Under the pieces are notes generated by a model that saw only the letters and a list, made by a program, of their open reading frames with translations, was not told the origin of the DNA and ran no database searches. A stretch of DNA of 49,432 nt from an uncultured Rikenellaceae bacterium (GTDB lineage: Bacteria; Bacteroidota; Bacteroidia; Bacteroidales; Rikenellaceae), in NCBI GenBank assembly GCA_946486375.1, contig CAMLTW010000015.1, positions 1 through 49,432 on the forward strand, in the 5' to 3' direction. Both the position numbers and the translations under genes were made by a program. Every line of letters starts with the position of its first letter. The stretch's first letter is position 1. Positions 41,788-49,432 of this stretch are shown here, piece after piece.

Positions 41788-43068
41788 ATGACACTCGAAG
41801 GAAAAAGGATCGTCCTCGGCGTGACGGGGAGTATAGCAGCCTACAAGGCTGCTATACTCGTCAGGGCGCTGGTGAAGGAAGGGGCCGCGGTGCGGGTCGT
41901 GATGACCCCGCTGGCCAAACAGTTCATCGCCCCCCTGACGCTGGCCACCCTGTCGCGGCACCCGGTGCCCGTGGAATTCTTCAACCCCGAAAACGGGGAA
42001 TGGAACAGCCATGTCTCGCTGGGGGAATGGGCCGACCTGCTGCTGATCGCCCCCGCCACGGCCAACACCATCGCCAAGATGGCGGCGGGAGTGGCGGACA
42101 ACCTGCTGCTGACCACCTATTTGTCCGCGAAGTGCCCCGTAATGGTGGCTCCGGCCATGGATCTGGACATGTACCGCCATCCGGCCACGCAGAGGAACCT
42201 CGACGCGCTGCGCGCCGTCGGGAACCGGATCGTCGAGCCGGGGGACGGGGAACTGGCCAGCGGGCTGGTCGGCAAGGGACGGATGGAGGAACCCGAAGCG
42301 ATCGCGGCGCACGTCAGGGCATTTTTTGCGGAGGCGGCTCCGCAGCCGCTGGCCGGGAAACGGCTGCTGGTGACGGCCGGGGGAACCGTGGAACGGCTCG
42401 ACCCCGTGCGTTACATCACCAACGATTCCACGGGGAAGATGGGTTTCGCCATCGCCGAGGAACTGGCGGCGCGGGGGGCCGAAGTGGCGCTGATCCGGGG
42501 GAAGGTGTCCGTGTCCCTGTCGGCGGAGGCGAAGGCTTCCGGGCGGGTGCGGGAGACGGTCGCCCTGTCGGCGGAGGAAATGCACCGGGCGTGCCTGGCG
42601 GAATTTCCGCACTGCGACGGCGGGGTGATGTGCGCGGCGGTGGCCGATTATGCGCCCGTCGAAACGGCTCCGCGGAAGCTCAAGAAACAGGAGGAACGCT
42701 GGTCGCTGGAACTGCGGCGGACGCCCGACATCGCCGCGGAGCTGGGGGCCGCGAAGGGAAACCGGGTGCTGGCGGGCTTCGCGCTGGAAACCGACCGCGA
42801 ACTCGAAAACGCCGCCGGGAAACTGCGGCGGAAAGGACTGGATTTCATCGTGCTGAACTCGCTGCGGGACGCCGGAGCCGGGTTCGGATTCGACACCAAC
42901 AAGATATCGGTGCTCCGGGCGGACGGCACGCGCACCGACTATCCCCTGAAACCGAAGCGGGAAGCCGCCGCGGACATCGCGGACGTGCTGGAAGCGTGTC
43001 TGGCGCAGCGGCAGGGTGCCGCGGGGCCGGACGGGGCGGCCGCTCCGGAGGACGGGAAAAAGCATTGA
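41788..43068 (+). CDS. coaBC: Bifunctional phosphopantothenoylcysteine synthetase/decarboxylase
   Basis: Two steps of coenzyme A synthesis: CoaB joins cysteine to phosphopantothenate, CoaC decarboxylates it with FMN. The 426-residue protein has GVTGSIAAYKA (FMN domain start), PAMDLDMY in the CoaC active region (family PxMxxxM), then the CoaB half with VTAGGTVERLDPVRYITNDSTGKMG and VADYAP. Codons for SIAAYKAAIL form a 13-bp perfect hairpin (41829-41859). recN follows three bases after the stop. Confidence 0.95.
   Translation: MTLEGKRIVLGVTGSIAAYKAAILVRALVKEGAAVRVVMTPLAKQFIAPLTLATLSRHPVPVEFFNPENGEWNSHVSLGEWADLLLIAPATANTIAKMAAGVADNLLLTTYLSAKCPVMVAPAMDLDMYRHPATQRNLDALRAVGNRIVEPGDGELASGLVGKGRMEEPEAIAAHVRAFFAEAAPQPLAGKRLLVTAGGTVERLDPVRYITNDSTGKMGFAIAEELAARGAEVALIRGKVSVSLSAEAKASGRVRETVALSAEEMHRACLAEFPHCDGGVMCAAVADYAPVETAPRKLKKQEERWSLELRRTPDIAAELGAAKGNRVLAGFALETDRELENAAGKLRRKGLDFIVLNSLRDAGAGFGFDTNKISVLRADGTRTDYPLKPKREAAADIADVLEACLAQRQGAAGPDGAAAPEDGKKH
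41829..41859 (+). repeat. Perfect inverted repeat inside coaBC
   Basis: GAGTATAGCAGCC and GGCTGCTATACTC (13 bp) around TACAA, at codons about 14-24. It uses two ATA codons, which look rare in these GC-rich genes. Confidence 0.8.
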
Positions 43069-43071
43069 CCT

Positions 43072-44727
43072 ATGTTACGCAGGGTGACCGTTGAAAACTA
43101 CGCCTTGATCGACTCGCTGGAAATCGAATTCAGCGAAGGGCTGAACATCATCACGGGCGAGACGGGAGCGGGAAAATCGCTCCTGCTGGGGGCGTTGTCG
43201 GTCATTCTGGGCGGAAAGGCCGACGCCTCGGTGCTGCGGGACAAGACGCGTCCCTGCGTGATCGAAGCGGAATTCGGCATCGCGGGCTTCGGGCTGGAGG
43301 AGGCGTTCCGGAACCTCGACCTCGATTATGCGGACGACACCGTCGTGCGGCGGGTCATCAACCCGGCGGGGAAAAGCCGGGCCTATGTCAACGAACTGCC
43401 GGTCACGCTGGCCGCCCTGCGCGAGATCGGCTCCCGGCTGGTGGACATCCACTCCCAGCACCAGACCCTGCTGCTGGGCAGCAACAAGTTCCAGACCGAT
43501 CTGGTGGACAGCGTAGCCGGGCAGGACGCCCTGCTGGCGGGCTACCGGGAGCGGTACGAGCGTCTGCGCCGGATCGCCCGCGAGCTGGAAGACCTCCGGG
43601 AGGCGGCCCGCAACAGCCGCAGCGAGGAGGAATACCTCCGTTTTCAGGCGGAACAACTGCGCGGAGCGAACCTCCGGGAGGGGGAACAGGCCGAACTGGA
43701 ACAGCTTCAGAACGAGCTGGCCCACGCCGCGGAAATCCGCGAGGCGATGGGCTTGTCGGAAGGGCTGCTGACCGAAGACGAAAACGGCGTGCTGAGCCGC
43801 CTGAAAAACGTGGAGCAACTGCTCCGCCGGACGGAAGCGGTGTTCCCGAAAAGCGGGGAGCTGGCCGAGCGGGTGCGGAGCGTCGCCTACGAGTTGAAGG
43901 ACATCGCCGGGGAACTGGGAAGCGAAGCGGAACGCGTGGACGTCGATCCCGCGCGGCTGGAAAAGACCGAAGCGCGGCTCGACCTGCTCTATTCCCTGCA
44001 ACAGAAACACCGGGTGACGGACGCGGACGCCCTAGTCGCCGTGCGGGACGAAATCGAAGCGAAGCTGGCCGGGCTGGAGAGCTTCGACGCCCGGATCGGG
44101 GAGCTGGAAAAGGAGGCCGCCGCCGTGCGCCGCGAGGCGGTGGAAGAGGCTCGGAAGATCAGCGCAGGGCGGAAGGCGGCGGTGCCCGGCATCGAAACGT
44201 ACGTCCGGGAAACCACGGCTTCGCTGGGGATGCCCTCCGTGCGCTTCCGGGTGGAGATCGAACCGGCGCCGGAGCTGACCCCCACGGGAGCGGACCGCAT
44301 CCGGTTCCTGTTCACGGCCAACCGGAACATGCCCCTGCAACCGGTGGAACAGATCGCTTCCGGGGGAGAAATGTCCCGGCTGATGCTCTGCCTGAAATCC
44401 CTGACGGCCCGGCACCGGCAGCTTCCGGCGGTCATCTTCGACGAAATCGACACCGGCATTTCGGGGGAAATCGCCGACCGGATGGGACAGATCATCCACG
44501 CGCTGTCGGCCCGGATGCAGGTCATCAACATCACCCACCTGCCGCAGGTGGCGGGCAAGGGGAAAAACCACTACTACGTCTACAAGGAGGAGACGGAAGA
44601 CGCCACCAACACGCGCATCCGGAAACTGACCCCGGAAGAGCGGGTGCAGGAAATCGCCAAGATGCTGAGCGGCAGCGACGTGACGCAGGCGGCGGTGGAA
44701 CAGGCCCGCGTGCTGATCCGGGAGTGA
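43072..44727 (+). CDS. recN: DNA repair protein RecN
   Basis: SMC-like ATPase recruited to double-strand breaks. The 551-residue protein has a Walker A GETGAGKS (29-36), Q-loop DIHSQHQT, long coiled-coil arms (about 160-345) and the C-terminal ATPase half with ASGGEMSRLML, Walker B VIFDEIDTGISGEIAD and THLPQVA. It is read three bases after coaBC. In many Bacteroidota a DUF4835 gene lies between coaBC and recN; it is missing here. Confidence 0.95.
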   Translation: MLRRVTVENYALIDSLEIEFSEGLNIITGETGAGKSLLLGALSVILGGKADASVLRDKTRPCVIEAEFGIAGFGLEEAFRNLDLDYADDTVVRRVINPAGKSRAYVNELPVTLAALREIGSRLVDIHSQHQTLLLGSNKFQTDLVDSVAGQDALLAGYRERYERLRRIARELEDLREAARNSRSEEEYLRFQAEQLRGANLREGEQAELEQLQNELAHAAEIREAMGLSEGLLTEDENGVLSRLKNVEQLLRRTEAVFPKSGELAERVRSVAYELKDIAGELGSEAERVDVDPARLEKTEARLDLLYSLQQKHRVTDADALVAVRDEIEAKLAGLESFDARIGELEKEAAAVRREAVEEARKISAGRKAAVPGIETYVRETTASLGMPSVRFRVEIEPAPELTPTGADRIRFLFTANRNMPLQPVEQIASGGEMSRLMLCLKSLTARHRQLPAVIFDEIDTGISGEIADRMGQIIHALSARMQVINITHLPQVAGKGKNHYYVYKEETEDATNTRIRKLTPEERVQEIAKMLSGSDVTQAAVEQARVLIRE

Positions 44728-44739
44728 AACGGATTCTCT

Positions 44740-45365
44740 CTCGGCCCCCTCCCCCGCGTCATGCTGAGGAGCAACGAAGTTGCGACGTGAGCATCTCATC
44801 CCGTAACCACCGACCCTCCCGCAACCCTCCGCGTTATTCCAGCCATCCCGTGTCCGTCCGTGCCCCTGCACCCCGCGTCATTCCGAACCGAGGAACACCT
44901 GCGGTGTTCCGAGCCTCACCGACCGCAGCTCGCAGTCATTCCGCAGGAATGGTGCGGAAAAAGCGCAGGGAGGTAGCATCCGCAACCGGTTCCTTCCAAC
45001 GGTTCCGGCGCCTCCAGCCTCCCGCGTCATGGCGAGGAGCGAAGCGACGTGGCAATCTAAACCCGTAACCACCAGCCGTCCCGCAACTGTCCGCACCCCA
45101 GCCCCCCGCGTCATCCTGAGGAGCGGCAACGCCGCGACGTGAGGATCTCTGCCCGGCAGAAAAAAAGAACAGAGATGCTCACGCTTCGCCTTCGGCTCCG
45201 CTCAGCATGACGCAATGGCGACTGGGTGCCGGACAAGGTGGAAGAAACCCGTAACAATGCGTCATTCCGAGGCTTCGCCGGAAGCTGTGATAATCTCATC
45301 CTACACCGGAAAAGACCCTCCCGCAACTGTCCGTACCTCTGCACCCTGCGTCATTCCCCCTTTTT
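44740..45365. repeat. Repeat block between recN and the AraC gene
   Basis: No gene. It contains ATGCT/AGCAT with inner CAAC-gaa-GTTG at 44761-44794, GGAACACC-tgc-GGTGTTCC near 44890, and an opposed pair ATCCT/AGGAT with inner CGGC-aac-GCCG (45113-45146) and ATGCT/AGCAT (45175-45208). A 50-base segment starting GACTGGGTGCCGGACAAGG (about 45218) also occurs near 49145. Confidence 0.8.
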
Positions 45366-45368
45366 TCC

Positions 45369-45376
45369 TATCTTTG
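45369..45376 (+). promoter_or_regulatory. -7 box of the AraC-family gene
   Basis: TATCTTTG, 12 bases before ATG 45389. It marks the start even though the frame stays open upstream into repeats. Confidence 0.65.
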
Positions 45377-45388
45377 ACGAAAACCCCG

Positions 45389-46426
45389 ATGCAAATGCCG
45401 ACGAACCTCCCGGAAAACACGCCTTCCTCCCCGAATCCCCCGGTTGCTTCCCCGGAAGAAATCGCTCCGAACGCCGATCCGAATCCGTCCGGAAGCCCCG
45501 TTTCCCCGCCGATCCCGACAGACCGGCCGAACGAAGGAATCCCCGACGACCCGGCCCGCGACAGCGGCTCCGAGGAAAACCTCCTCCCCCGCCTCCAGCT
45601 GGACACCAGGCTGAAGGGGCGCATCGCGCTGACCGGCTCCTTCCACGACGATGCCGAACTGCGCCGCGACCGGAGTCTGTATAAATTCATCTGGGTGCGC
45701 CGGGGAAGCCTCCTGCTGGAAATCGACCGGCTCCCGCTGCGGCTGGAAGAAAATCAGGCCGTGGCCCTCAGTCCCCTCCAGCACCTCGAATTCCGGGAAA
45801 CAGACGGCACGTACGCCGCCCTCCTTTTCAACAGCGACTTTTACTGCATCTTCGGCCACGACGACGAAGTTTCCTGCAACGGTTTCCTGTTCAACGGCAC
45901 TTCCCACGTGATGCGGCTCCCGCTGTCGGACGCGGAAGCGAAGGAGCTGGACGCGCTCGCCGATTCGTTCCGAACCGAATACGGGGTGCCCGACCGTTTC
46001 CGGGAAGAGATGCTCCGCATCCTGCTCAAGCGGTTCATCATCTTCTTCACCCGCATCGGACGCCGGAAATTCGACATCAGCCACGAAAAGGAACGGGGGT
46101 TCGAGATCGTGCGGCAGTATCACGTGCTGGTGGACGCCCATTTCCGGGAGAAAAAGCAGGTGCAGGACTACGCCGACCTGCTCCACCGTTCCCCCAAAAC
46201 GCTCTCCAACCTCTTTTCCGCGTACGGCCTCCCCTCCCCGCTGCGCATCATCCACCGGCGCATCGAGGCGGAAGCCAAACGCCTCCTGCTTTACAGCACC
46301 GAAAGCGCGAAGGAAATCGCCGACTGGCTGGGCTTCGAAGACCCGGCCTCGTTCAGCCGCTTCTTCCGCAACGCGACCGGAGAAAGCGTCACGGCCTACA
46401 AAAAACGGAACGCCGGGAAAAATTGA
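45389..46426 (+). CDS. AraC-family regulator, possible RclR-like sensor
   Basis: The 345-residue protein has a cupin-like N-terminal sensor (about 66-175) and a C-terminal AraC double helix-turn-helix (about 245-340) with VQDYADLLHRSPKTLSNLF and AKEIADWLGFEDPASFSRFFR. It contains only two cysteines, C153 and C163 (FYCIFG...EVSCNG), close together in the sensor; RclR in E. coli senses hypochlorous acid through cysteines, although this motif may be common in related regulators. An unusual Pro/Ser-rich N-terminal extension (about 1-65) precedes the domain. The genes after it are RclC- and RclA-like. Confidence 0.85.
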   Translation: MQMPTNLPENTPSSPNPPVASPEEIAPNADPNPSGSPVSPPIPTDRPNEGIPDDPARDSGSEENLLPRLQLDTRLKGRIALTGSFHDDAELRRDRSLYKFIWVRRGSLLLEIDRLPLRLEENQAVALSPLQHLEFRETDGTYAALLFNSDFYCIFGHDDEVSCNGFLFNGTSHVMRLPLSDAEAKELDALADSFRTEYGVPDRFREEMLRILLKRFIIFFTRIGRRKFDISHEKERGFEIVRQYHVLVDAHFREKKQVQDYADLLHRSPKTLSNLFSAYGLPSPLRIIHRRIEAEAKRLLLYSTESAKEIADWLGFEDPASFSRFFRNATGESVTAYKKRNAGKN

Positions 46427-46515
46427 CAACTCTTCCGGGAAAATCGCCATCGGTTCGGAGGGCGGCGAGCGCGATCTTTGTATCGTGAAACCAAAACCCT
46501 GAAAAACCGAAGCGT

Positions 46516-47103
46516 ATGAAAACCGACCGTTTCTTTCTCCGTTTCCTGCAAACCGCCGCCGCGGCGGGCCCGCTGGGCATCAAACTGATCCGCATCGCCA
46601 TCCTGATCGTCTTCGTCTGGATCGGAGGCCTGAAATTTGCGAACTACGAAGCGGAGGGGATCGTTCCCTTCGTGGCGAACAGTCCCTTCATGAGCTTCTT
46701 CTACACCCGGCAGGCCCCCGAATACCGGGATTACCGTCTGAAAGAAGGCGAGTTCGACGCCGCCAAACACGAGTGGCACGTGCAAAACAACACCTACGGT
46801 TTCTCCCGCGGGCTGGGCGTGCTCATCATGGGCATCGGCATCCTCGTCTTCCTGGGCCTCTTTTTTCCGAAAATCGGGCTGGCGGGGGACACGCTGGTCA
46901 TCCTGATGACCCTCGGAACGCTCTCGTTCCTCGTGACCACGCCGGAGGTCTGGGTGCCCGACCTCGGCAGCGGGGAACACGGCTTTCCGCTGCTGACGGG
47001 AGCGGGACGGCTCGTCGTCAAAGACACGGCGATCCTGGCGGGGGCGGTGGTGCTCCTTTCGGATTCGGCCCGCCGGGTCCTGTCGCGCCTGAACAAAGCA
47101 TAG
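46516..47103 (+). CDS. DUF417 (YkgB/RclC-like) membrane protein
   Basis: Inner-membrane protein of 195 residues with four hydrophobic segments (about 20-42, 98-118, 122-142, 168-185). The N-terminal LIRIAILIVFVWIGGLKFANYEAEGIVPFVANSPF is typical of the DUF417 family, to which RclC belongs. Function unknown; in E. coli rclC helps survival to reactive chlorine. It is 16 bp before the RclA-like gene, so they share an operon. A GATCTTTG box (46473-46480) near-matches the -7 consensus, suggesting the pair has its own promoter that the AraC protein may control. Confidence 0.85.
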   Translation: MKTDRFFLRFLQTAAAAGPLGIKLIRIAILIVFVWIGGLKFANYEAEGIVPFVANSPFMSFFYTRQAPEYRDYRLKEGEFDAAKHEWHVQNNTYGFSRGLGVLIMGIGILVFLGLFFPKIGLAGDTLVILMTLGTLSFLVTTPEVWVPDLGSGEHGFPLLTGAGRLVVKDTAILAGAVVLLSDSARRVLSRLNKA

Positions 47104-47119
47104 CCAAAAAAGCACAGCC

Positions 47120-48484
47120 ATGGAAAAATACGATGCCATCGTCATCGGGTTCGGCAAAGGGGGAAAGACCCTGGCCGCAGACCTGTCGGGACGCGGTCGG
47201 CGCGTGGCGCTGATCGAACGTTCCGAGGAAATGTACGGAGGAACCTGCATCAACGTCGGCTGCATCCCGACCAAGTTCCTCATCCGGCAGGCGAAAGCCG
47301 CCGCCGCCCGTCCGGAACGGGATTTCGAAGCGAAACGCGACTTCTACCGCCGGGCGGCGGCAGCCAAGGACGAACTGACGGCTTCGCTCCGGGCGAAGAA
47401 CTACCGCAGCCTGGCCGACCGCCCGAACGTCGACGTGTACACGGGAACCGGCTCCTTCGTTTCCGCGGACACGGTGGCCGTTTCCTCGGCGGCGGGGAAA
47501 ATCCGGCTGACGGCCCCGCTGATTTTCATCGACACGGGCGCGGAAAGCGTCGTTCCCCCGATCCCCGGCATCCGCGAAAGCCGGTTCGCATACACCAGCA
47601 CCTCCATCCTCGACCTGAAAGAGCTGCCGCATCGGCTCGTCGTCGTGGGCGGAGGGTACATCGGACTGGAATTCGCCTCCATGTTCGCTTCCTTCGGCTC
47701 GGCGGTGACCGTGCTGGAAGGGGGGACGGAGCTGATCCCGCGCGAAGACCGGGACATCGCCGCCGAAGTCCGGCGGGTGCTGGAAAAGAAGGGGATCGGC
47801 TTCCGCACGGGAGTTCGGGTGGAATCGGTGCGCGACGAAAGCGGCGAAGCCGTCGTTGCCTACACCGCCGACGGGACGCAGGAGGAAATCCGGGCTGACG
47901 CCGTTCTGCTGGCCACGGGCCGCAGGCCCGCCACGGCGGAACTGAACCTTGAGGCGGCGGGCGTGGAAACGGACGACCGGGGCGCGGTGCGCGTGGACGA
48001 ACGCCTCCGGACGACCGCTCCCGGCGTCTACGCGCTGGGGGACGTGAAGGGAGGCCCGCAGTTCACCTACATTTCGCTGGACGACTACCGCATCGTGCGC
48101 GACCATCTGTTCGGGGAAGGGAAACGCGGCACGAAAGACCGGGAACCGGTGAGTTATTCGGTATTCATCGACCCGCCCCTGTCCCGCATCGGGATGAGCG
48201 AGGAAGAAGCGCGGCGGGCGGGACGGAACGTCCGGGTGAAGGCCGTCCGCGTGGACACGATCCCGCGCGCCCGGACGCTGGGCGACACCGAAGGACAGAT
48301 GAAAGCGGTGATCGACGCGGAAACGGACGAGATTCTGGGCTGCACGCTTTTCTGCGCCGAGTCGAGCGAGGCGGTGAACACGGTGGCCGTAGCCATGAAG
48401 GCGGGACTGAAGGCTTCCTTCCTGCGGGATTTCATCTTCACGCACCCCAGCATGAGCGAAACGTTCAACGACCTGTTCGAATGA
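47120..48484 (+). CDS. RclA-like pyridine nucleotide-disulfide oxidoreductase
   Basis: A 454-residue FAD/NAD(P)H oxidoreductase with the redox-active pair C43 and C48 in GGTCINVGCIPTK, an N-terminal FAD site IGFGKGGKTLA, an NAD(P)H site VVVGGGYIGLEFAS, the ALGDVKGG FAD motif and a C-terminal dimerisation domain ending THPSMSETFNDLF. The combination matches RclA, a Cu(II) reductase that protects E. coli from reactive chlorine, more than dihydrolipoamide dehydrogenase or mercuric reductase: no lipoamide partner genes and no MerA domain. The neighbouring AraC and DUF417 genes support the Rcl reading. rclB is absent. Confidence 0.87.
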   Translation: MEKYDAIVIGFGKGGKTLAADLSGRGRRVALIERSEEMYGGTCINVGCIPTKFLIRQAKAAAARPERDFEAKRDFYRRAAAAKDELTASLRAKNYRSLADRPNVDVYTGTGSFVSADTVAVSSAAGKIRLTAPLIFIDTGAESVVPPIPGIRESRFAYTSTSILDLKELPHRLVVVGGGYIGLEFASMFASFGSAVTVLEGGTELIPREDRDIAAEVRRVLEKKGIGFRTGVRVESVRDESGEAVVAYTADGTQEEIRADAVLLATGRRPATAELNLEAAGVETDDRGAVRVDERLRTTAPGVYALGDVKGGPQFTYISLDDYRIVRDHLFGEGKRGTKDREPVSYSVFIDPPLSRIGMSEEEARRAGRNVRVKAVRVDTIPRARTLGDTEGQMKAVIDAETDEILGCTLFCAESSEAVNTVAVAMKAGLKASFLRDFIFTHPSMSETFNDLFE

Positions 48485-49432
48485 CGCAAGGAAGCCGTTT
48501 TCTTCCTGCCGTCGAGACATCCTAACACTCTGCGTCATTGCGAGGAGCGCAGCGACGCGGCAATCTCTTTGCAGGCCGGGGAGATGTTCACGTCGCAACT
48601 TACGTTGCTTCTCAGCATGATGCAAAGAAAAAGCGGGAACTTCCAGCTATTGAGGAATCGAATCACCCTTGCGTCATCCTGAGGAGGGCCGGAGGCCCGA
48701 CGTGGGAACCGACGCCCGCAGCGAGAGCAAAGCCCGCTTGCAGGCTTTGCCAAGCAAGAAGGAGGAAACCGAAATCGACCGCAGGGAAGATAAACCGAGG
48801 TCCGCGAAGCAGGGCGAGCTAACCGACTGTAAGGAGGTAAAACGAGCGTAGCGATGTTTAATCTCATCCCACCCCGGACAAAGTCGTCCCGCAGCCACCC
48901 GTACTCCCAGCACTTTGCGTCAGGGCAAACCTCAACGCCTTCGCGTCATGCTGAATCGCGGAAGACCGAAGGTGTCCCTCGGTTTCGCTCGGAACGACAC
49001 CATACAACCGGGGACTTCCTGTTGTCGGGGAACCTCAACGCCTTCGCGTCATTGCGAGGAGCGCAGCGACGTGGCAATCTCTTTGCAGGCCGGGGAGATG
49101 CTCACGCTCCGCCTGCGGCTCCGCTCAACATGACGCAATGGTGACTGGGTGCCGGACAAGGTGGAAGAAACCCGTAACAATGCGTCATTGCGAACCGAGG
49201 ATGACCGAAGGTCATCCGAGCTCATCAACCGCAGCCCGCAGTCAGCCGAAGGCTGGTGCGGATTAAGCGCAGGTTGATAACACCCGCCAAAGATTATGCA
49301 TTAACATTCCGGATCGAAGGCCCTGCGAGCTCACCGACCGGTCGCTCCGGCGACCCCGGAAGGTCGGTTGCGTCAGCGGGTATCGGCAAGTTTGCGGGAA
49401 AGTCCGATCCTCCGTTAAAAGACGGCACGGAT
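48485..49432. repeat. Right-end repeat block
   Basis: No gene to the end of the window. Element pairs lie at about 48531-48625 and 49045-49135, each an ATTGC/GCAAT copy joined by CTCTTTGCAGGCCGGGGAG to an opposed AGCAT-type copy. A GGGCC-gga-GGCCC inner-arm copy is near 48675-48710. GGATGACC-gaa-GGTCATCC is near 49199. The last 98 bases repeat 35137-35234 with one mismatch. Confidence 0.8.

Overview
The window looks like part of a high-GC chromosome from the order Bacteroidales, most likely Rikenellaceae (Alistipes-like). The evidence is a repeated -33 TTTG / -7 TAnnTTTG promoter architecture, many Bacteroidota-type proteins (BamD with a tail, short RpoZ, DUF1460, DUF4435), and intergenic gaps full of GC-rich hairpin repeats. 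The genus assignment is inference. About 38 protein genes and two tRNAs (Ser-TGA, Arg-CCG) are supportable. Most long antisense reading frames are shadows caused by the high GC content.

Layout, left to right. (1) dnaX, then a leftward Uup-type ABC-F gene. (2) A leftward AAA ATPase / DUF4435 pair with the gene order of the PARIS defence system. (3) A fluoride channel (crcB), then two acyl-phosphate modules side by side: pta-ackA (acetate) and ptb-buk (butyrate or branched-chain acids). (4) argE and argH leftward; mqnA (futalosine-route menaquinone) and corA rightward. (5) Two lipoproteins; the first looks like a beta-trefoil joined to an aerolysin-type pore-forming domain. (6) hisG-hisD behind a leader peptide and an attenuator. 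(7) Two small unknown genes and a HAD phosphatase. (8) An AT-rich island of about 2.6 kb with an Mrr-type endonuclease and a small coiled-coil partner. (9) rpe and an ABC-F gene leftward, the latter followed by a 141-bp tandem duplication of its own 3' end. (10) rmuC with a DUF1460 hydrolase, tRNA-Ser, trmN6, mmcQ/yjbR and tRNA-Arg. (11) A serine-palmitoyltransferase-like alpha-oxoamine synthase that could be the cysteate acyltransferase of sulfonolipid synthesis. (12) bamD-rpoZ-coaBC-recN. (13) An AraC regulator, RclC-like membrane protein and RclA-like oxidoreductase, resembling the reactive-chlorine-resistance module.

The most striking structure lies between genes. Nearly every gap over 300 bp holds repeat elements whose paired arms differ from copy to copy but stay complementary (outer arms ATTGC/GCAAT, ATGCT/AGCAT, ATCCT/AGGAT, ATTCC/GGAAT; inner arms vary too), while an unpaired core (GAGGAG ... 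CGACGTG) is fixed. They often occur as inverted pairs, like REPIN/BIME elements. A second hairpin family shows the same covariation. Several promoters place TTTG exactly five bases before a start codon, predicting near-leaderless mRNAs. Promoter positions, start sites and transcript ends are read from motifs only; no expression data or database search was available.
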